A stretch of DNA of 64,000 nt from Pedobacter sp. AK013 (GCF_014205835.1 NZ_JACHCQ010000001.1:248001-312000); one strand, 5' to 3'; counted from the first letter of the stretch, positions 28,939 through 39,331 are shown. The notes: generated from the letters alone by a model not told the origin. A program made the numbers and translations.

Positions 28939-31900
28939 ATGTTTACACGGAAAACCATAATTGCATTAATCTTCTTACTTATTTCGTTCGCGGGTTTAGC
29001 TCAGCAAGGCCAGATCCAGTTTTCTTGTATAAATATTTCCGACGGGCTCTCGCATAATCAGATAAATAAAATTCTTAAAGATAGTAAAGGTTTTATTTGG
29101 ATCGGTACCCTTTCCGGATTAAATCGTTTTGATGGACAGAAGATTAAGGTTTTTAAACACGATCCGAGAGATCATAAATCAATAAGCGATGATTTTATTG
29201 CTAATATCTCTGAACTCCCCAATAATAAGCTATATCTGGAAACCCAGAATGGTGCAAACATCTATGATGCAGAAACCCAGGTTTTTATCAGGGATGTTAA
29301 CCCTTACCTGCAGAAAGCGCTCCATATCTCTGCCAAAAAGATCAGAGATATAGTAAATGATAATCATGGAGGTTTTTGGTTCAATGCCGTTGAAGAAGGT
29401 ATATTTAAATATGATACGGTGAGCAAAAAAAGTATTCATTTAAAACTTGATGCAAAAAACGCTGCTTCGCTATCCAATTCTCCTGTTTCGGCATTACAAA
29501 AAGGACCCAATGGAGATATTTGGGTTATTCATATGGATAAGACTATTGAATTACTCAATAGTTCTACAGGTAAAGTTCGTAAGCGCATTACTGCATTCAA
29601 ACGTCAGGATTCTTTAACTTTTCAATATTTTAAACTGTTTGTTGATCATGCGTCTGATCTATGGATATATACACCCAATAGCCAGAGAGGAATAGATTTT
29701 TATGAAACCAAAACCGGAAAAACCAGATTTATAGACAAGGCACCAAACGGTCTGAATAACAACCTGATCAGCAGTATCATTCAGGACGATAAAGGTTTAA
29801 TCTGGATAGGCACAGATCATGGAGGTGTTAACCTGTTGGATAAAAGGGATTTTAGTATCAGGTATTTGGTTAATAAAGAGGGCGATAGTAAGAGTATAGG
29901 TCAAAATGCCATTCTAACCATGTATAAAGATCATTCAGGGATAATTTGGGTAGGAACATATAAAAAGGGTGTTAGTTTTTATCATGAAAAGATCCTCAAA
30001 TTCCCGCTCTATAAACACCGTAATGCAAATCCACATGGGCTCACTTATGATGATGTAAACCGTTTTGTAGAAGATGGACTGGGTAATATCTGGATTGGTA
30101 CAAATGGAGGTGGACTGTTTTATTTTAATAGAAAAACGGGTCAGTTTAAAAGGTATGTACATGAACCTGGAAATCCAAATAGTTTGAGTAACGACATCAT
30201 TGTAAGCCTGTTTATAGATCGTGATAGAAAGCTATGGGTAGGGACCTATTTTGGTGGCTTAAATTGCTTTGATGGCAAAAAGTTTATTCATTATAAACAC
30301 AATAGTCAGGATGTAAACAGCCTTGCCGATGACCGGGTATGGGATATTCTTGAAGACAGTAAGGGGCGACTATGGATTGCTACTTTAGGCGGTGGGCTGG
30401 ATAAATTCGATAAAAACAAAGGCATTTTTATTCACAAAAAGGCAGGAGAAAAGAATGGTATTATTTCAAATTTGCTTTGCTGCTTAATAGAGGATAGAAA
30501 AGGAAGTATTTGGATAGGGAGCCCGGAAGGGGTTGATGAAATGAAACCAGATGGCCGATTCGTTCATTACAAAAATAAACCGGGTGATAAAAAATCGCTG
30601 ATCAATAATGTTATTTATGGCATAATGGAGGATAGCTATGGTTTTATATGGATATCCACACGTGATGGGTTAAGTCGGTTAAATCCTGAAACTGCAACGT
30701 TCCAGAATTTCGACAGTAAGGATGGGCTCACTGAAATGACGACTTTAAAAGTGGTTGAAGATAATGACAAAAATCTTTGGGTAAGTACTGCAAATGGCTT
30801 GTTCGAGGTTATTGTTAAAAAGATAAATAACGACAAATTTTCTTATACTTTCCGGAAGTACGATGAACATGACGGCCTGCAGGGCAACGCATTTAATGCC
30901 AATGCTGGGTTTAGGACCAAATCAGGAGAACTCTTGTTTGGAGGAGCAAACGGCTTTAATCTTTTTAAGCCGGCCGATATCAGGAATGACATTAACAAGC
31001 CTGTTATCGTTTTTACTGATCTGCAGATTTCTAACAGGAGCATTGGCATTGATGACCAGGTGAATGGAAGGGGTATATTAAAGAAGTCTATCATTTTTAC
31101 AAAAGATTTAAAGCTGAACTATAGCGAGAATGGATTTGCTCTTGAGTTTGCAGCATTGAATTTCTTTAATCCTCAAAAAATAAAATACCGGTATAAACTG
31201 GAAGGATTTGATCAACACTGGCAGGAACTTCAGGGAAATAACCGATTGGCAACCTATACCAATATTGATCCTGGTAAATACACTTTTAAAGTGGTTTCTA
31301 CTGATGCTTCGGGAAATTGGGTAAACAACGAGACTAGCCTTAATATTACCATTATGCCTCCATTTTGGAGAACAACGCTGGCCTATATCATTTATATATT
31401 GCTAATTGGCGGTGCGCTGTTTTTTATCAGGCATCGTGGCATTCAACGGATAAAGAAAGAGTTTCTAATAGAACAGGAACGGCAACAAGCCAAACGGATG
31501 CATGAACTGGATCTGCTTAAGATAAAATTCCTTACCAACGTAAGTCACGAATTCAGGACACCCTTGTCGCTGATCATTACGCCGCTTGAGAAACTGATTA
31601 AACAAGCTCAGAATTCAGAAAAGCCGCAACTTCAGATGATTCAGCGGAACGGACGCCGCCTGCTTAATCTGGTAAATCAATTGCTGGATTTTAGAAGAAT
31701 GGAGGTGCACGAATTAAAACTGCACCCTAAAACAGGAGATATCATTTCTTTTATTCAGGAGCTGTCATTTTCGTTTAGTGATATAGCCGACAGAAAGAAC
31801 ATCAGTTTTAGTTTTCAAACCGATAGAAAGAGTCTGATTACCTATTTTGATCATGATAAAATTGAAAGGATACTATTTAATCTGCTTTCAAATGCGTTTA

Positions 31901-33066
31901 AATTTACACCCCAGGGTGGTAAAGTGAAAGTAAGTTTGCTTACTACCGTTAATGAACATAAACAAACCCAGTTAATTCTTAAGGTTTCTGATACGGGTAT
32001 TGGGATTCCTGAGGATAATAAGACAAGGATATTCGAAAGGTTTTTTCAAAATGATGTTCCAGATTCTATTGTTAACCAGGGAAGTGGTATAGGCTTATCA
32101 ATTACCAAAGAATTTGTAAGACTACATGGTGGGTACATTACAGTCAACAGCATTGTGAATAAAGGAACTGAGTTTACAGTTTACCTTGTTTTTCCTAAAA
32201 CAAATGCAGAAACGCCTGTTCCAGAACCTAAGCTAGATCTGGCCATTACTGCCAAGGCAGAAGAAAATGAGATAAGTGATCCAAAGTTTGTATGGAAAAG
32301 TAAAAAGCCGATGCTTATGCTGGTAGAAGATAATGAGGATTTTAGGTTTTATTTAAAAGACAATCTAAAAGAATACTACCAGGTGGCCGAAGCTGCCAAT
32401 GGTAAAGAAGGCTGGCAAAAAATACTTTCTATACATCCTGATTTGATTGTTAGTGATGTGAGTATGCCTGATATGAATGGTATTGATCTTTGCCGGAAAA
32501 TTAAAGCGGATAAGCGTACGGCCCATTTACCTGTAATATTACTTACCGCGCTAACCACTGAAGATGAACAACTGATGGGCCTTGAAACCGGTGCCAATGA
32601 TTACATTACCAAACCTTTTAACTTTGAGATTCTTTTATCGAAAATAAGGAACTTACTCCAACAGCAGGCACTTTCAAAAAAGATCTACCAAAAGCAGGTT
32701 GAGTTTAAACCACCGGAAACAGAAATTGAATCTGTTGACGATAAGTTCATCAGGCAGTTATCTTTTCATATAGAAGAACATTTGTCAGACTCCGGCTATA
32801 CTGTCGACCAGTTAAGTACAGACATGAATATGAGCAGGGTAGGTTTATATAAAAAAGTACTTCAGCTAACGGGTAAATCACCTGTAGAATACATACGTGC
32901 TTACAGATTGCTAAAATCTAAACCCTTGTTGCTGAAATCGCAGATGACCATTGCCGAGGTAGCTTATGAAGTCGGCTTCAGTAACCCTAAACATTTCAGT
33001 AAATATTTTAAGCAGGAATTCGATATGCTGCCATCAGCGTATGCCTTAACAAAACCTGATCAATAG
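28939..33066 (+). CDS. Hybrid two-component system sensor/regulator (HTCS) of locus 1
   Basis: 1375 aa. Signal peptide (1-21), then ligand-binding beta-propeller repeats (~25-700; repeated motifs such as FIWIGTLSGLNRFD, LIWIGTDHGGVNLLD, IWIGTNGGGLFYF, LWVGTYFGGLNCFD), a Y_Y_Y domain (~746-810), a membrane helix (~814-832), a kinase with His870 in NVSHEFRTPLSL, an ATPase region (NLLSNAFKFTP, DTGIGIPE, GSGIGLSITKEF), a receiver with Asp1173 (IVSDVSMPDMNG) and a C-terminal AraC-type DNA-binding domain. It senses an oligosaccharide in the periplasm and activates a nearby susC/susD operon, here 33.6-39.3 kb. All catalytic residues are present. Confidence 0.96.
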   Translation: MFTRKTIIALIFLLISFAGLAQQGQIQFSCINISDGLSHNQINKILKDSKGFIWIGTLSGLNRFDGQKIKVFKHDPRDHKSISDDFIANISELPNNKLYLETQNGANIYDAETQVFIRDVNPYLQKALHISAKKIRDIVNDNHGGFWFNAVEEGIFKYDTVSKKSIHLKLDAKNAASLSNSPVSALQKGPNGDIWVIHMDKTIELLNSSTGKVRKRITAFKRQDSLTFQYFKLFVDHASDLWIYTPNSQRGIDFYETKTGKTRFIDKAPNGLNNNLISSIIQDDKGLIWIGTDHGGVNLLDKRDFSIRYLVNKEGDSKSIGQNAILTMYKDHSGIIWVGTYKKGVSFYHEKILKFPLYKHRNANPHGLTYDDVNRFVEDGLGNIWIGTNGGGLFYFNRKTGQFKRYVHEPGNPNSLSNDIIVSLFIDRDRKLWVGTYFGGLNCFDGKKFIHYKHNSQDVNSLADDRVWDILEDSKGRLWIATLGGGLDKFDKNKGIFIHKKAGEKNGIISNLLCCLIEDRKGSIWIGSPEGVDEMKPDGRFVHYKNKPGDKKSLINNVIYGIMEDSYGFIWISTRDGLSRLNPETATFQNFDSKDGLTEMTTLKVVEDNDKNLWVSTANGLFEVIVKKINNDKFSYTFRKYDEHDGLQGNAFNANAGFRTKSGELLFGGANGFNLFKPADIRNDINKPVIVFTDLQISNRSIGIDDQVNGRGILKKSIIFTKDLKLNYSENGFALEFAALNFFNPQKIKYRYKLEGFDQHWQELQGNNRLATYTNIDPGKYTFKVVSTDASGNWVNNETSLNITIMPPFWRTTLAYIIYILLIGGALFFIRHRGIQRIKKEFLIEQERQQAKRMHELDLLKIKFLTNVSHEFRTPLSLIITPLEKLIKQAQNSEKPQLQMIQRNGRRLLNLVNQLLDFRRMEVHELKLHPKTGDIISFIQELSFSFSDIADRKNISFSFQTDRKSLITYFDHDKIERILFNLLSNAFKFTPQGGKVKVSLLTTVNEHKQTQLILKVSDTGIGIPEDNKTRIFERFFQNDVPDSIVNQGSGIGLSITKEFVRLHGGYITVNSIVNKGTEFTVYLVFPKTNAETPVPEPKLDLAITAKAEENEISDPKFVWKSKKPMLMLVEDNEDFRFYLKDNLKEYYQVAEAANGKEGWQKILSIHPDLIVSDVSMPDMNGIDLCRKIKADKRTAHLPVILLTALTTEDEQLMGLETGANDYITKPFNFEILLSKIRNLLQQQALSKKIYQKQVEFKPPETEIESVDDKFIRQLSFHIEEHLSDSGYTVDQLSTDMNMSRVGLYKKVLQLTGKSPVEYIRAYRLLKSKPLLLKSQMTIAEVAYEVGFSNPKHFSKYFKQEFDMLPSAYALTKPDQ

Positions 33067-33160
33067 CCTGTTTAACACTCTTTTTGGTCAATTTGTTAAC
33101 ATATGAATACCTAATTGTTATCATTTGAGTGCCCTCGATTTTTTTGCGTGCATATACCTT

Positions 33161-33200
33161 TAGAAATAAATCAACCAGGTATAAACTGTATTTATTTCTA
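33161..33200 (+). promoter_or_regulatory. Inverted repeat that abuts a start codon
   Basis: TAGAAATAAAT (33161-33171) and ATTTATTTCTA (33190-33200) form a perfect 11-bp inverted repeat with an 18-nt spacer. The last base is the A of the ATG of the small secreted protein gene. As RNA it would fold into a hairpin directly before the start codon; as DNA it could be an operator. Confidence 0.45.
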
Positions 33201-33592
33201 TGCAAAAAATTAGGGTAGGCGCCGTAATATTTATAGGTAGTATTCTACTTTATATAAATGTAAATGGACAGGTAAAAGATGATGTGCAAACAACTTCAGG
33301 GATAGAAATTCCTATTCAACCTTCTTCCTCAAGAATTCAAAAAATAAAACCTCAAGCGTTATCTGATCAAATCATTCATGTAACTGCAATTGCGACAGAA
33401 AAGTTTCCTGACGACAAAAGTTTAATGGCCGTTAAGCTTTCAGCTGCAGCTCTTAAATGCCGGAAAGTAGAACCTTTAATGTCGTAGTAATTACCCCTCC
33501 CCAAAAAAAAGTTAGTCAAGGCATTAGAATTTAATCAAAAGGCAGACTACAGTTTTACCTACAGCGATAAGGTAATTACAATTAAGCACTAA
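33200..33592 (+). pseudogene. Small secreted protein gene with two apparent frameshifts, between HTCS and SusC
   Basis: The first frame gives a signal peptide (KIRVGAVIFIGSILLYINVNGQ) and a ~65-residue mature part ending at a TAG at 33485-33487. Coding-like sequence continues without a gap: frame 1 from ~33457 reads ESRTFNVVVITPPQKK, and after an eight-A run (33503-33510) the first frame resumes as LVKALEFNQKADYSFTYSDK and ends VITIKH at 33592. This is what a protein of ~130 aa would look like after a frameshift near 33457 and a compensating one at the A-run. It may be a sequencing artefact, a recent pseudogene or a programmed event. I do not recognise the family; it sits between the sensor and its SusC target. 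Confidence 0.45.
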
Positions 33593-33648
33593 CCAGAATT
33601 AAACCAATATAAAATGAATCAATTATTTATTAAATTTTTAAGAACAGC

Positions 33649-36600
33649 ATGAAAAAGAATTCTATAATTAAAGGAGAACACATTTTTCTGTTGATGTTTC
33701 TTTCACTGCTTGTTTTCAGCGAATCTTTATTTGCACAGCAGCGTCAAATCAGCGGAAAGGTGACCTCAGCGGATGGGCTCCCTATACCGGGTGCAGTAGT
33801 GAAAGTTAAAGGAAAAACCGGTGGAACCGGAACAAGTAGTGAAGGTACGTATACCATTAATGCCCAAACAGGAGATATACTCCAGGTTAGCTCTGTTGGT
33901 TTTGTATCGAAAGAAGTACCGGTTGAACAAAGTGCTACGATTAACATTAGTTTAGCAGAAGATAAACAACAACTTGACGAGGTAGTAGTAGTGGGTTATG
34001 GTGTTCAGCAAAAGAAACTGGTAACCGGTGCCACAGTTCAGGTTAAAGGAGAAACACTGCAAAGGCAAAGTACAACTAACGCATTGCAAGGCCTACAAGG
34101 ACAAACTCCCGGTGTACAAATCACCTCTACTTCCGGTCAGCCCGGCGAAAACATCAAGGTAACCATAAGGGGCTTAGGTACTATTGGCAATGCATCGCCA
34201 CTATATGTTGTAGATGGTGTCCTTACAGGTGATATCACTTATTTAAACTCATCGGATATCGAATCGATCGATGTGCTAAAAGATGCTGCATCTGCAGCTA
34301 TTTATGGTTCTCAGGCCGCTAATGGTGTGGTGTTGGTTACTACGCGGCAAGGTAAACGCGGGCAGAAAGGGCAGATTACTTTAGATGCTTATGCAGGTGT
34401 ACAAAATGTTGCAAAAAAATTAGCATTGCTTGATGCTTCGCAATACGCCGCTATCATGAGCGAGGCCGCTGTAAACGGTGGCAAGCAGCCACTATTTACT
34501 AATGATCAGATAAAAGCTTTTGGCAAAGGTACAAACTGGATGGATGAGATGTTTGTAGACAATGCACTCACACAAAATTATGCGCTTGGTGCATCCGGTG
34601 CATCTGACGCTTCAGTTTATTCATTAGGTTTATCATATACCGGGCAGGAGGGCATTGTAGGAGGTAAAGGCTTGTCTAATTACCAGCGCTACAGCTTTAA
34701 AATCAATTCTGAACATAACTTTTACAAAGATATCATCAAAATTGGTCAGCACCTTACCTATACAGATATTAAAAATAATGGTATAAGTGTTGGTAATCAG
34801 TACAACAACACATTACGTGGAGCATTTAGTGCCAGCCCATTTTTGAAGATGTATGATGAGAATGGAAACTTCTTCGATAACAGCAAATCTACATGGAATA
34901 ATGGTGAGGCAAATCCTTATGCATTGATGGTATATAACAGCCAGAACAGAAATAATACCCAGCGCATACTTGGTGATATCTATATGGTAATTGAACCGAT
35001 TAAAAATCTGAAATTCAGAACCAGTTTAGGTATGGATTATAGTGCAGGCGAAAGTCGTTCTTATACCCCTGTTTACAGCCTGTCGGTTTATAGTTATAAC
35101 CTTGTTAACAAAGCCAGCCAGGCAATGAACAAAGGTAAATCTCTGATCTGGGATAATTTGTTGAGTTATAAATTTACCTTAAATAAAGACCATACTTTTG
35201 AAGCGATGGTGGGTAGCTCTGCATATCGTGCAGATGGTTCTAATATTTTTGGAACCAATACCAATTTGATTGCTGATGGTTTTGATTATGCCTGGCTTAG
35301 TAATACAACAGGTAAAACTGTAGCAGGTATCACCATTGGAGGTGGCCCCACTGATCCCGACCGCAGGTTATCTTATTTTGGCAGGTTAAATTATAACTAC
35401 AAAGGAAAATACCTGTTAAATGCCACTTTTAGAGCAGATGGTTCTTCACGTTTTGGTCCCGAAAAACGCTGGGGATACTTCCCTTCTGTTTCGGCAGGAT
35501 GGGTAGTAACTAACGAGAATTTTATGCAAGAACAAAAGGACTGGTTAGATTTTCTTAAGGTTCGTGCCAGTTGGGGGCAGGTTGGAAGTCAAAATATAGC
35601 TGCTTTTCAATATCTGGCACCAATTAAGCTAAATAATACAAACTATATTTTTGGTCCTGATGAGGGTGTGCTTACTCCTGGGGGCTACCAAAGCAGAATT
35701 AGTAATCCTGCAGTGAAATGGGAAACCTCAGAACAGACCAATATCGGATTTGATGCTAATTTTTTGCAGGGCAAATTTGCTTTGAACTTTGACTGGTATA
35801 ACAAGACTACTAAAGATTGGTTAATAGCTGTACCAATTCTTGCTACTGCCGGTGCCGAACCTCCATTTATTAATGGTGGTAATGTGAAAAATACAGGTAT
35901 AGAACTAGCACTTGCTTATAAAAACAGCATAGGTGAATTTAATTATTCTATTGGAGTTAATGGTGCTTACAATAAGAACAAAGTTGAAAATATTCCTACT
36001 TCCGATCAAATTATTCACGGTGGTGATAATGAGCTATTTAACAATGCACTTGAGTTCTATCGTGCCCAAACCGGATTCCCAATCGGCTATTTCTGGGGCT
36101 TAAAAACAGCGGGTATCTTTCAGAATGAAGCCGAGGTTCAAAATTACAGATCTGCCAATGGTAAGGTCATACAACCTACCGCTGCCCCTGGCGACGTTAA
36201 GTACGTAGATGTTAATGGAGATGGTATGATAGATAATCAGGATAGAGGCATGATTGGTAATCCCAATCCGAATTATACATTTGGTATTACACTTTCGGGT
36301 GATTACAAAGGCTTCGATTTTTCTGTTGTAGCTTCTGGAGTTGCCGGAAATGATATTGTTCAATCCTACAGAAATCCATCTAGTCAGTTTGGTAATTATA
36401 CCACCCGGATACTCGATAGGTGGCACGGGGAGGGCTCATCGAACACCATTCCGCGTGTAACTGAAGACAACCGGAATTGGAGTAATTTTTCTGACCTCTA
36501 TATTCAAAAAGGTGACTTCTTAAGGATCAGTAATATCACCGTTGGTTATGATCTTGGTAAGGTATTTAAAAAGAGCTACCTGAAACAGGTAAGGCTATAT

Positions 36601-36750
36601 GCTGCTGCATTAAACGTTTACACCTTTACAAAATACGATGGAATGGATCCGGAGATAGGTTATGGTACCCAAGGATTTGCATCGGGGATAGATTTAGGTT
36701 ACTATCCAAGACCAAGAACATTCATGATAGGAGCCAATCTTAAGTTTTAA
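33649..36750 (+). CDS. SusC/RagA family TonB-linked outer-membrane transporter (locus 1)
   Basis: 1033 aa. A signal peptide is followed by a carboxypeptidase-regulatory-like domain (~30-105; ISGKVTSADGLPIPGAVVKV), a TonB-box-like LDEVVVVGYGVQQKKLVTGA segment (~112-131), the plug (TPGVQITSTSGQPGENIKVT and SAAIYGSQAANGVVLVTTRQ) and the barrel, ending RPRTFMIGANLKF. It takes up the oligosaccharide that is bound by its SusD partner and presumably sensed by the upstream HTCS. It is the first transporter gene of an operon with susD and a susE-like gene (20 bp and 28 bp gaps). No glycoside hydrolase gene follows, so the locus depends on enzymes encoded elsewhere. Confidence 0.96.
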   Translation: MKKNSIIKGEHIFLLMFLSLLVFSESLFAQQRQISGKVTSADGLPIPGAVVKVKGKTGGTGTSSEGTYTINAQTGDILQVSSVGFVSKEVPVEQSATINISLAEDKQQLDEVVVVGYGVQQKKLVTGATVQVKGETLQRQSTTNALQGLQGQTPGVQITSTSGQPGENIKVTIRGLGTIGNASPLYVVDGVLTGDITYLNSSDIESIDVLKDAASAAIYGSQAANGVVLVTTRQGKRGQKGQITLDAYAGVQNVAKKLALLDASQYAAIMSEAAVNGGKQPLFTNDQIKAFGKGTNWMDEMFVDNALTQNYALGASGASDASVYSLGLSYTGQEGIVGGKGLSNYQRYSFKINSEHNFYKDIIKIGQHLTYTDIKNNGISVGNQYNNTLRGAFSASPFLKMYDENGNFFDNSKSTWNNGEANPYALMVYNSQNRNNTQRILGDIYMVIEPIKNLKFRTSLGMDYSAGESRSYTPVYSLSVYSYNLVNKASQAMNKGKSLIWDNLLSYKFTLNKDHTFEAMVGSSAYRADGSNIFGTNTNLIADGFDYAWLSNTTGKTVAGITIGGGPTDPDRRLSYFGRLNYNYKGKYLLNATFRADGSSRFGPEKRWGYFPSVSAGWVVTNENFMQEQKDWLDFLKVRASWGQVGSQNIAAFQYLAPIKLNNTNYIFGPDEGVLTPGGYQSRISNPAVKWETSEQTNIGFDANFLQGKFALNFDWYNKTTKDWLIAVPILATAGAEPPFINGGNVKNTGIELALAYKNSIGEFNYSIGVNGAYNKNKVENIPTSDQIIHGGDNELFNNALEFYRAQTGFPIGYFWGLKTAGIFQNEAEVQNYRSANGKVIQPTAAPGDVKYVDVNGDGMIDNQDRGMIGNPNPNYTFGITLSGDYKGFDFSVVASGVAGNDIVQSYRNPSSQFGNYTTRILDRWHGEGSSNTIPRVTEDNRNWSNFSDLYIQKGDFLRISNITVGYDLGKVFKKSYLKQVRLYAAALNVYTFTKYDGMDPEIGYGTQGFASGIDLGYYPRPRTFMIGANLKF

Positions 36751-36769
36751 CTACAAGATTATAAAAAAT

Positions 36770-38362
36770 ATGAAAGCTATAAAAATATATGCTGTTGCAC
36801 TAAGCCTTTTATCTTTAGGCGCCTGCAAAAAAAGTTTTCTGGATACTGAGCAAGTAACAGCAGTAACAGATCAAAATTTTTATAAAACACCAAAGGATGC
36901 ATTTACTGCATTGGTTGGTTGTTACGATGGACTACAGATTGTATGGTCTGAAGGCGTTTCTTTGCCTGTTGCGGCCGAGGTAATGTCGGATAATACTTTT
37001 GGTGGTGGTGGAAATTCTGATGGTTTTGGTTATCAGCTGATTGATGAGTTTGATAAGACACGTTCACCTTCAGATCAGAATTTATACAATAGTAACTGGA
37101 TTTTATATTATAAAGCGCTGTTTCGCTGCAACGTGCTTTTAGGTAAGCTGGATCAGATAGAATGGGGTAGCAATCCGCAGTTGAGAAAAACATACGAATC
37201 TGAGGCGCGTTTTCTGCGCGCTTACCTGTTATTTGATATGGTTAGACTTTGGGGTAACATTCCATTATTAACGGCTCCATCTGCCGAGAATATTCCACAA
37301 AGTAACCCGGATGAAGTTTATAAGGTAATTGCTAATGATCTTAAATTCGCTGCAGCAAATTTACCTGATGTTGCTTATCCGGCCCAGGCTGTGGCAAATC
37401 ATGGCAGGGTTACCAAATATGCCGCCGAAGCATTATTGGGTAGGGTGTTTTTGTTCTATACCGGTTATTATGCAAAAGCCGATCTGGTTGGTCTTGTGTC
37501 TAAATCAGAAGCACTTGCATATCTTGAAGATGTAATTACTAAAGGCGGATATGGTTTAATTGAAAATTTTGCCGACCTGTGGCCTGCTGCATCACTAACA
37601 TCTTACGCAGGTGAGGACAATAAGGAAACCATTTTTGCAATAAAATATACTTATACGAGTGATTATGCCGGAAATACTGATGGAAATCACTGGATGGTAA
37701 TCGCGGGTATCCGTGAGCAGGCACTTTACCCGTATGGAAACGGATGGGGAGTTGAAACAGTAAACCCTAAATTATGGAATGCATACCTGCCAACTGATAC
37801 GAGAAGAGTGGGTTCTATTATTTCAATTGTTGACGAAAAGCTGCCATTCACCAATCAAAAAGGTCAAAGAGAATACACCGGTTACTATGCGAAAAAATAT
37901 AGCCCAATGATCGGTTTAGATGGCAAACCTCTACCAGAAGCACATGGCAATACTAACTTCCAGATAGGTCAGTTTCAGGATTATGTATCTATTCGTTATG
38001 CTGATGTATTGCTTATGGCAGCAGAATTGGGAAGCGGAAATGCCCAATCCTATTTTGATACGGTTAGGCAGCGCGCATATAAGACTGCATTTACGCCATT
38101 GGCCGTAAGTCAGGCTAACATCATTAGAGAGCGCAGACTGGAATTTGCTTTTGAAGGAATACGTTATTATGATTTATTGCGTCAGGGAATCGATAAGGCG
38201 GCTCAGGAAATTGCCGAAACAACAACGGTATTAAATGGTGGTGTAAGTGCAGAGAAAAAAATATCTGCTGCAAATATCATTGCTACAAAAGGTTTGCAGC
38301 AAATACCATATACCCAGATCGGTCTTTCTAATGGAACCCTAAAACAAAATGCAGGCTGGTAA
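36770..38362 (+). CDS. SusD/RagB family outer-membrane lipoprotein (locus 1)
   Basis: 530 aa. Lipobox LGAC then KKSFLDTEQ. Conserved SusD elements are RKTYESEARFLRAYLLFDMV with RLWGNIPLLT next (~145-165), IRERRLEFAFEGIRYYDLLR near the C-terminus, and a final GLSNGTLKQNAGW in place of the usual NPGY. It forms the lid of the SusC barrel encoded just upstream. The last ~14 bases overlap the longest open frame of the next gene, but the natural start of that gene (38391) lies after the stop. Confidence 0.95.
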   Translation: MKAIKIYAVALSLLSLGACKKSFLDTEQVTAVTDQNFYKTPKDAFTALVGCYDGLQIVWSEGVSLPVAAEVMSDNTFGGGGNSDGFGYQLIDEFDKTRSPSDQNLYNSNWILYYKALFRCNVLLGKLDQIEWGSNPQLRKTYESEARFLRAYLLFDMVRLWGNIPLLTAPSAENIPQSNPDEVYKVIANDLKFAAANLPDVAYPAQAVANHGRVTKYAAEALLGRVFLFYTGYYAKADLVGLVSKSEALAYLEDVITKGGYGLIENFADLWPAASLTSYAGEDNKETIFAIKYTYTSDYAGNTDGNHWMVIAGIREQALYPYGNGWGVETVNPKLWNAYLPTDTRRVGSIISIVDEKLPFTNQKGQREYTGYYAKKYSPMIGLDGKPLPEAHGNTNFQIGQFQDYVSIRYADVLLMAAELGSGNAQSYFDTVRQRAYKTAFTPLAVSQANIIRERRLEFAFEGIRYYDLLRQGIDKAAQEIAETTTVLNGGVSAEKKISAANIIATKGLQQIPYTQIGLSNGTLKQNAGW

Positions 38363-38390
38363 CAGATCATCTATCTTAATCATTAAAGAA

Positions 38391-39284
38391 ATGAAACTAT
38401 ACATAATAATATTTGCAATGCTGATGATGCCATTGCTGTTCATTGCATGTAAAAAAGACAAACACAGTATTGAAAGGACGCTTGATAAATCTGAAATACA
38501 ATATACCGTAACACAGGATTTTAAGGCCGATCCCGGTGGGAATACTGTAATTCTTAAAAATGCTACGCCCGGCACTATATCCATGTGGGATTATGGAACT
38601 GGAACCTCCAGAAGGATGGTAGACACGGTTAAATTTGCCTTTAAAGGAGATTATGTGATAAAATTTTCCGTACTCAGCGGAGGATTACAAGTAAAAATGG
38701 ATTCTGTAGTCGTAAAAGTTACACAAGACAATTTAAACTATGTGGACGACCCAATGTGGGCCGCCCTTTCTGGTGGTGTTGGCAAAGAGAAAGAATGGGT
38801 ATTAGATACCGAAGCCAGTCATTTTTCAGGGCCATTTGCATTTTATGGAGTAAATATTGGTTGGCTTAAAGAAGGTGGTCCGTGGGGTTCCAATAGCACA
38901 GGATGCTATGGTGGCGATTGCTGGACGTGGGGTCCGGGGCTTGCCGACATTTATCCAAATATGATGGCCAAAGGTGACTACGGGGTAATGACGTTTGGAT
39001 TGAAAGGAACAGCATTTTTTAAAGCAGTTAAACCCATGGAAAATGGAATTACCCAAAATGGAACTTACTATTTAAATACGGCTACGAAAATATTAACTAT
39101 CAATTCAGCTTCAATCCTTAGAGGTTACAAACCAGCAAAAAATGGAATTACAGGAATAAGTAACTGGACAAACTATAAGATCTTATCTCTTGATGAAAAT
39201 ACACTTCAACTTGGTGTGATTAGAGATAAGGATGTTGATGGCGAAGGACCAGCAATGCTCTCTTTCAATTTTATAGCAAAGTAA
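38391..39284 (+). CDS. PKD-domain surface lipoprotein (SusE-like), locus 1
   Basis: 297 aa from ATG 38391, which gives a lipoprotein signal ending LLFIAC followed by KKDKHS. An N-terminal PKD-like domain (~30-110) contains VILKNATPGTISMWDYGTGT and FKGDYVIKFSVLSGG. The C-terminal ~180 residues have EKEWVLDTEASHFSGPFAFY and many aromatic residues (GWLKEGGPWG, CWTWGPG), as expected for a carbohydrate-binding face. Such proteins are the third component of many SusCD operons and hold glycan at the cell surface. It is 28 bp after susD. A strong terminator follows. Confidence 0.85.
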   Translation: MKLYIIIFAMLMMPLLFIACKKDKHSIERTLDKSEIQYTVTQDFKADPGGNTVILKNATPGTISMWDYGTGTSRRMVDTVKFAFKGDYVIKFSVLSGGLQVKMDSVVVKVTQDNLNYVDDPMWAALSGGVGKEKEWVLDTEASHFSGPFAFYGVNIGWLKEGGPWGSNSTGCYGGDCWTWGPGLADIYPNMMAKGDYGVMTFGLKGTAFFKAVKPMENGITQNGTYYLNTATKILTINSASILRGYKPAKNGITGISNWTNYKILSLDENTLQLGVIRDKDVDGEGPAMLSFNFIAK

Positions 39285-39296
39285 TCTGCGTTATTG

Positions 39297-39331
39297 CTTA
39301 GGCTTCTTTATTCAGGTAAAGCCTGAGTTTT
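39297..39331 (+). terminator. Terminator of the locus 1 susCDE operon
   Basis: Stem CTTAGGCTT / AAGCCTGAG with a 13-nt loop, followed by seven T. It starts 13 bp after the stop codon. Confidence 0.8.
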
